From positions 1 through 25,110 of the forward strand of contig JASLBL010000010.1 in NCBI GenBank assembly GCA_030146615.1: 25,110 nt of DNA. The letters run 5' to 3'. Below, piece by piece: positions 21,487 through 25,110 of the stretch (its first letter is position 1; each line of letters begins with the position of its first letter). The translations under genes were made by a program, and so were the position numbers. This DNA comes from Actinomycetes bacterium (GTDB taxonomy: Bacteria > Actinomycetota > CALGFH01). The notes under the pieces were generated by a model that made no database searches, was not told where the DNA came from, and saw only the letters and a program-made list of their open reading frames with translations.

Positions 21487-21801
21487 ATGGAAGGTAGCGG
21501 GTCGCTCGTCGTCCTCGTGCTGATGGTCGGCGTCTTCTATTTCCTGCTCATCCGCCCCCAGCAGCGCCGCCTCAAGTCCCTGCAGTCGCTGCAGTCCTCG
21601 CTGCAGCTGGGCGACGAGGTCGTCACCTCGGCAGGGTTCCTCGGCACCATCCGCCGCTTCGACGGCGAGATCGTCACCATCGAGCTGTCCCCTGGCGTGG
21701 AGGCCCGCCTCAACCGCCGGGCCATCTCGGGCAAGGTCAACCCCGAGCCGGCCGGCGGGGCGACCGAGGTCGCCGACGAAGAGGAGCGCCCCGAACGATG
21801 A
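21487..21801 (+). CDS. yajC: Preprotein translocase accessory subunit YajC
   Basis: Small single-pass membrane protein, 104 aa, associated with SecDF in the Sec translocon. One helix spans about residues 5-22, followed by the diagnostic LIRPQQRR. A small soluble domain follows with LGDEVVTSAGFLGTIRRFDGEIVTIEL, then an acidic tail. The ATG at 21487 has GGAGG 10 nt upstream. A TAGGAT at 21445-21450 coincides with the ruvB stop and lacks a convincing -35, so a separate promoter is doubtful. The stop overlaps the start of the HD-domain gene (ATGA), placing that gene firmly in the yajC-secDF operon. Confidence 0.95.
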   Translation: MEGSGSLVVLVLMVGVFYFLLIRPQQRRLKSLQSLQSSLQLGDEVVTSAGFLGTIRRFDGEIVTIELSPGVEARLNRRAISGKVNPEPAGGATEVADEEERPER

Positions 21802-22493
21802 GCCTCCCGGAGCGCCGGCCTCCCGCCGGCGAGCTCCGCCTGCTCGACCAGGTCGCCGGCCACAAGGTCATCCAGACCTACGTCGCCCTGGCCGACCAGT
21901 TCACCGGGCGGCTCGGCTACACCGAGCACGGGTTCCGCCACGCCAATCTGGTCGGCCACATCGCCTTCAACATCCTCGACCGGCTCGGCTACGACCGCCA
22001 CCAGGCCGAGCTGGCCGCCGTGGCCGGCTACCTGCACGACGTCGGCAACGTGATCTCACGTCAGGGCCACCCCCAGACCTCGGCCCTGCTGGCCCTGCCC
22101 GTGCTCACCGAGCTGGGCATGGCCACCGAGGACATCGGCCTGGTCATCGGGGCCATCGGCAACCACGAGGAGGAGCTCGGCCATCCCGTGTCGCCGGTGT
22201 CGGCGGCGGTCAACATCGCCGACAAGTCCGACGTCCACCGCTCCCGGGTGCGAAAGGACGCGCGGGTCGAGTTCGACATCCACGACCGGGTGAACTACTC
22301 GGCCACCCACTCCTTCGTGCGAGTCGACGCGACCAGCCGCACCATCACCCTGGAGCTCCAGATCGACACCAGCGTGTCCGACATCCTGGAGTACTTCGAG
22401 ATCTTCCTCGTCCGCATGATGATGTGCCGCAGGGCGGCCGAGGGCCTCGACTGCAAGTTCCGCATGACGGTCAACGGCCACAGCCTGCTGTAG
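21798..22493 (+). CDS. HD-domain metal-dependent phosphohydrolase
   Basis: Cytoplasmic HD-superfamily protein, 231 aa. Metal-ligand candidates in order are His48 (GFRHA), His80-Asp81 (YLHDVGN), His91 (RQGH), His123 (GNHEE) and Asp142 (IADKSD). This is the full H...HD...H...H...D pattern expected of a di-metal phosphohydrolase. The C-terminal ~75 residues (VNYSATHSFVRVDATSRTITLELQID onward) form a separate alpha/beta region. Substrates of such enzymes are typically nucleotides or cyclic nucleotides; nothing here identifies one. It starts on the yajC stop codon (ATGA), and secD follows after 74 nt, so it is co-transcribed with translocon genes although it has no known Sec role. Confidence 0.85.
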   Translation: MSLPERRPPAGELRLLDQVAGHKVIQTYVALADQFTGRLGYTEHGFRHANLVGHIAFNILDRLGYDRHQAELAAVAGYLHDVGNVISRQGHPQTSALLALPVLTELGMATEDIGLVIGAIGNHEEELGHPVSPVSAAVNIADKSDVHRSRVRKDARVEFDIHDRVNYSATHSFVRVDATSRTITLELQIDTSVSDILEYFEIFLVRMMMCRRAAEGLDCKFRMTVNGHSLL

Positions 22494-22567
22494 GCCGCTC
22501 GAAAGCCCGAGAAAACCGCTAGGCTCTCTGTTTCGAAACCCAGTTGCAACAAAGGAGCGCCACGTCC

Positions 22568-24031
22568 GTGCCAGGAATCCGTCGCTACGTCATCCCGCTG
22601 CTGGTCGTGTTCACGCTGGTCGGCGTGGTCTGGGCGGTGGTCGCGGTCCAGGGCCTGGAGCCGCGGCTCGGGCTCGACCTGCGCGGCGGGTCCAGCGTCA
22701 CCTTCGTGCCGACCAACCCGCGGGGCGGCGAGCCGACGGCCGAGCAGCTCAACACGACCGTGGACATCATCCGCAGCCGGGTGAACTCCAAGGGCGTCGC
22801 CGAGTCCGAGGTCAACCTCGAGGGCGGCAACATCGTGGTCTCGATCCCCGACGTGCCCAACCCCGACGACGTGATCGCCGCCGTCGGCACCACCGCCCAG
22901 CTCCAGTTCCGCCCGGTGAAGGAGATCGTCGGGCCCAACGATCCCAGGTACAAGCAGGACCCGTTCAAGGCGGTCGACTGCACCAAGCCCGGGACCTACT
23001 CCGACAAGGACGACCCCGAGAAGGACAATGTCGTCCTGTGCGCCCGCAACGAGGCCGGGGAGCTGCGGCCCGACGCCAACTCGCCCAAGCTGCTGATGGG
23101 CAAGGTTGCCCTCGGTGGCACCGACATCGCCTCGGCCCGGCCCCAGCTGGCCACCGCCGGCCAGGGCGGGGTGACCACCGGCCAGTGGGAGACCCAGCTC
23201 AACTTCAGCGGCCGCGGCGGCAACCGCTTCGAGGCCCTGACCGGCCAGGCGGCCTGCAACCCCGACGGCGACCCCAAGCGGAGTATCGCCATCACCCTGG
23301 ACGCGGTGGTCATCAACTACCCACCGGTCGCCTCCGACGTCCAGTGCAACCAGGGCATCAGCGGCGGCTCGGCCGTGATCACCGGCCAGACCCAGGCCGA
23401 GGCCGAGAACCTGGCCCCGCTGATCTCCTCGGGCGCCCTGCCCCTCAAGCTCGACCCCCAGAGCCGCACCACCGTCAGCGCCACCCTCGGGGCCGACTCG
23501 CTGCGGGCCGGCCTGATCGGCGGGGCCATCGGGCTCGGCCTGGTGTTCCTGTACGTGCTCGTCTACTACCGGGGGCTCGGCCTGGTCATCTGGGTCGGCC
23601 TGGCCATCGCGGCCGCCCTCAACGTCGGCGTCGTCATCCTCATGGGCGGCCTGATCGGCTTCACCCTCACTCTGGCCGGCATCGCCGGGCTGATCGTGGG
23701 CGTCGGCATCTCCGCCGACACCTATGTGGTGTTCTTCGAACGGCTGAAAGACGAGGTCCGCGAGGGCAAGACCCTGCGCACCTCGGTCGACCGGGGCTGG
23801 CAGCGCTCGTTCCACACCCTGGTCTCGGCCAACGCGGTGTCGTTCATGGCCGCGGTGATCCTGTATCTGCTGGCCATCGGCCCGGTCCGGGGCTTCGCGT
23901 TCACCCTCGGCCTGGCCACCCTCATCGACTTCTTCGCGGCCTGGTTCTTCGCCCGCCCGTCGGTGTCCCTGCTCACCCGAACCCGCCTGTTCCAGGAGGG
24001 GCGCTTCGTCGGCATCCGCGCCGCCGTCTGA
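22568..24031 (+). CDS. secD: Protein translocase subunit SecD
   Basis: Proton-motive-force-driven Sec accessory subunit, 487 aa, acting with SecF to pull exported proteins out of the channel. Helix 1 is at about 8-27, then the hallmark LGLDLRGG (34-41), a large extracytoplasmic domain (about 42-310), SSGALPLKL and five C-terminal helices. GVGISADTYVVFFERLKDE (about 376-394) is the actinobacterial form of the SecD TM4 signature. The start is GTG at 22568 with AAGGAG about 11 nt upstream; an in-frame TTG at 22544 lies before that SD and is rejected. A TAGGCT (22520-22525) could be a -10, with no clear -35. secF follows after 23 nt. Confidence 0.95.
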   Translation: MPGIRRYVIPLLVVFTLVGVVWAVVAVQGLEPRLGLDLRGGSSVTFVPTNPRGGEPTAEQLNTTVDIIRSRVNSKGVAESEVNLEGGNIVVSIPDVPNPDDVIAAVGTTAQLQFRPVKEIVGPNDPRYKQDPFKAVDCTKPGTYSDKDDPEKDNVVLCARNEAGELRPDANSPKLLMGKVALGGTDIASARPQLATAGQGGVTTGQWETQLNFSGRGGNRFEALTGQAACNPDGDPKRSIAITLDAVVINYPPVASDVQCNQGISGGSAVITGQTQAEAENLAPLISSGALPLKLDPQSRTTVSATLGADSLRAGLIGGAIGLGLVFLYVLVYYRGLGLVIWVGLAIAAALNVGVVILMGGLIGFTLTLAGIAGLIVGVGISADTYVVFFERLKDEVREGKTLRTSVDRGWQRSFHTLVSANAVSFMAAVILYLLAIGPVRGFAFTLGLATLIDFFAAWFFARPSVSLLTRTRLFQEGRFVGIRAAV

Positions 24032-24054
24032 CCCCCGCAAGGAGGATCCTGGCC

Positions 24055-25071
24055 GTGTCCCTCGCCAGCCGCATGTACCACGGCGAGACCAGCTTCGACT
24101 TCGTCAGTCGCCGGCGCCTGTGGTTCACCATCTCGGGCGTGCTCCTGCTGATCTCGCTGGTCAGCCTGGTCGTGCCCGGTCTCAACTTCGGCATCGACTT
24201 CAAGGGCGGGGCGGTGTTCCGGGTCCAGCCGCAGACCCAGGTGACCGAGGCCAAGGTCCGCGAGGCCGTCGGGTCGGCCGCCGAGGTCGTCCAGATCACC
24301 GGGAGTGATCCGGTCCAGGTGATCGTCCAGACCGAGGAGCTGCCTCCGGCCGATGTGGCCAGGATCAGGACCGAGCTGGCCGAGGTGGCCGGCGTCGAAC
24401 GCAACGCCGTCTCCACCGAGTCCATCGGCTCCAAGTGGGGGAGCACGGTCTCCCGCAAGGCGGTCGTCGCCCTGCTGGTGTTCCTGGTCGCGGTCGTCGT
24501 CTACGTGTCGCTGCGGATGGAGTTCAAGATGGCCGTGGCCGCCCTGGTGGCGCTGCTCCACGACCTGATCATCACCGCCGGGATCTTCGCCCTGGCCCGG
24601 TTCGAGGTCACCCCGGCGACCGTGATCGCCCTGCTCACGATCCTCGGCTACTCGCTGTACGACACGGTGGTGGTGTTCGACAAGGTCCGCGAGAACACCG
24701 GCTCGCTCACCGCCATGTCGCGGACCACCTACTCCCAGGCGACCAACCTGGCCGTCAACCAGACGGTCATGCGGTCGCTCAACACCTCGCTGTCCTCGCT
24801 GCTGCCGATCCTCGGGCTGCTGCTGGTCGGGTCCTACCTGCTCGGGGCCGAGACCCTCAAGGACCTGGCCCTGGCCCTGTTCGTCGGCGTGGCCGCCGGG
24901 GCCTACTCCTCGATCTTCATCGGCCCGCCGCTGGTGGCCATGTGGAAGGAGAAGGAGCCCCGCTACGCCCAGCTCCGGGCCCGGGTCGAGCGCCTGGCCG
25001 CCCAGGGCCCCGGGGCCGAGCGTAGCGGGGCTCCTTCTCCTTCCACATGGCCACCAGCGGCGGGCCGATGA
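24055..25071 (+). CDS. secF: Protein translocase subunit SecF (3' end unreliable)
   Basis: Partner of SecD. The start is GTG at 24055 with AAGGAGG 9 nt upstream. Helix 1 is at about 22-40, then the hallmark FGIDFKGG (45-52), the extracytoplasmic domain (about 53-135) and five C-terminal helices with LLTILGYSLYDTVVVFDKVRENTG (about 193-216). The conserved part ends near MWKEKEPRY. The open frame gives 338 aa, but from 25020 onward the DNA is an inverted copy of 24878-24968. The last 16 residues (RSGAPSPSTWPPAAGR) are therefore read from antisense secF sequence and are almost certainly not native. The true C-terminus lies beyond the window. Function is certain; the end is not. Confidence 0.9.
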   Translation: MSLASRMYHGETSFDFVSRRRLWFTISGVLLLISLVSLVVPGLNFGIDFKGGAVFRVQPQTQVTEAKVREAVGSAAEVVQITGSDPVQVIVQTEELPPADVARIRTELAEVAGVERNAVSTESIGSKWGSTVSRKAVVALLVFLVAVVVYVSLRMEFKMAVAALVALLHDLIITAGIFALARFEVTPATVIALLTILGYSLYDTVVVFDKVRENTGSLTAMSRTTYSQATNLAVNQTVMRSLNTSLSSLLPILGLLLVGSYLLGAETLKDLALALFVGVAAGAYSSIFIGPPLVAMWKEKEPRYAQLRARVERLAAQGPGAERSGAPSPSTWPPAAGR

Positions 25072-25110
25072 AGATCGAGGAGTAGGCCCCGGCGGCCACG
25101 CCGACGAACA
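24878..25110. repeat. Perfect 91-bp inverted repeat at the window edge
   Basis: Bases 25020-25110 are the exact reverse complement of 24878-24968, with a 51-nt unique loop (24969-25019). The second arm runs to the last base of the window. The arm contains conserved secF coding sequence (GAYSSIFIGPPLVAMWKEKEPRY), so the copy is derived from secF rather than being a mobile element. The likeliest cause is a fold-back chimera from amplification or assembly. Confidence 0.95.

Noticed and set aside
22295..24040. 581-aa minus-strand frame opposite secD
   Set aside because: It is Asp/Gly/Gln-rich with no domain, opposite a canonical SecD.
24917..25099. Minus-strand ORF containing GAYSSIFIGPPLVAMWKEKEPRY
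   Set aside because: It is the mirror copy of secF created by the terminal inverted repeat, not a second secF.

Overview
The window comes from a very GC-rich genome and is almost fully coding on both strands. Codon third positions are nearly always G or C, GTG and TTG starts are common, and several -10 boxes have the TAGNNT form. Gene content points to Actinomycetota. It has a pgsA-patA-pimA set for phosphatidylinositol mannosides, pdxS-pdxT, and a yebC/ruvCAB/yajC/secDF block with actinobacterial-type SecD and SecF motifs. Several genes are divergent, so a deep-branching or uncultured lineage is plausible; I cannot place it further.

Layout. 38-2377 (+) is a PhoD-like metallophosphatase, convergent and overlapping with a sulfotransferase (2311-3327, -). 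The sulfotransferase start overlaps the stop of an EF-G-like GTPase (3324-5372, -). From 5495 a clear promoter drives the inositol-phospholipid operon: pgsA, patA, pimA, then a four-TM protein and a compact M48 peptidase (to 9616). On the minus strand, 9549-11256 is a KhtT/KhtU-like K+/H+ antiporter pair, preceded by a small exported protein and a zinc-ribbon methyltransferase (to 12669). A short-chain dehydrogenase (12761-13576, +) diverges from the methyltransferase. Then come pdxS, pdxT and yebC (13701-15943, +).

yebC usually sits directly next to ruvC. Here a minus-strand cassette (15951-19025) lies between them: a 27-aa membrane peptide, a polytopic membrane histidine kinase and a divergent alpha-oxoamine synthase (AONS)-family PLP enzyme. 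An AONS-family enzyme beside a polytopic histidine kinase recalls the CqsA/CqsS and LqsA/LqsS signalling systems. This is the most interesting hypothesis in the window, but it is inference. A fresh promoter then drives ruvC-ruvA-ruvB, followed by yajC, an HD-domain phosphohydrolase, secD and secF.

Coupling and repeats. Many junctions are 4-bp overlaps (ATGA, GTGA or TTGA), indicating translational coupling. GC-rich hairpins sharing a GGGTCC/GGACCC core recur at gene ends and have apparently been absorbed into C-terminal tails.

Quality caveats. The last 91 bases are a perfect inverted copy of the 3' part of secF and end exactly at the window edge. This looks like a fold-back assembly or amplification artefact, so the end of secF is unreliable. 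The first ~40 bases are AT-rich compared with everything else, so the N-terminus of the first gene is also uncertain. No tRNA, rRNA, CRISPR array or insertion sequence was seen, and no gene-free stretch exceeds 300 bases.
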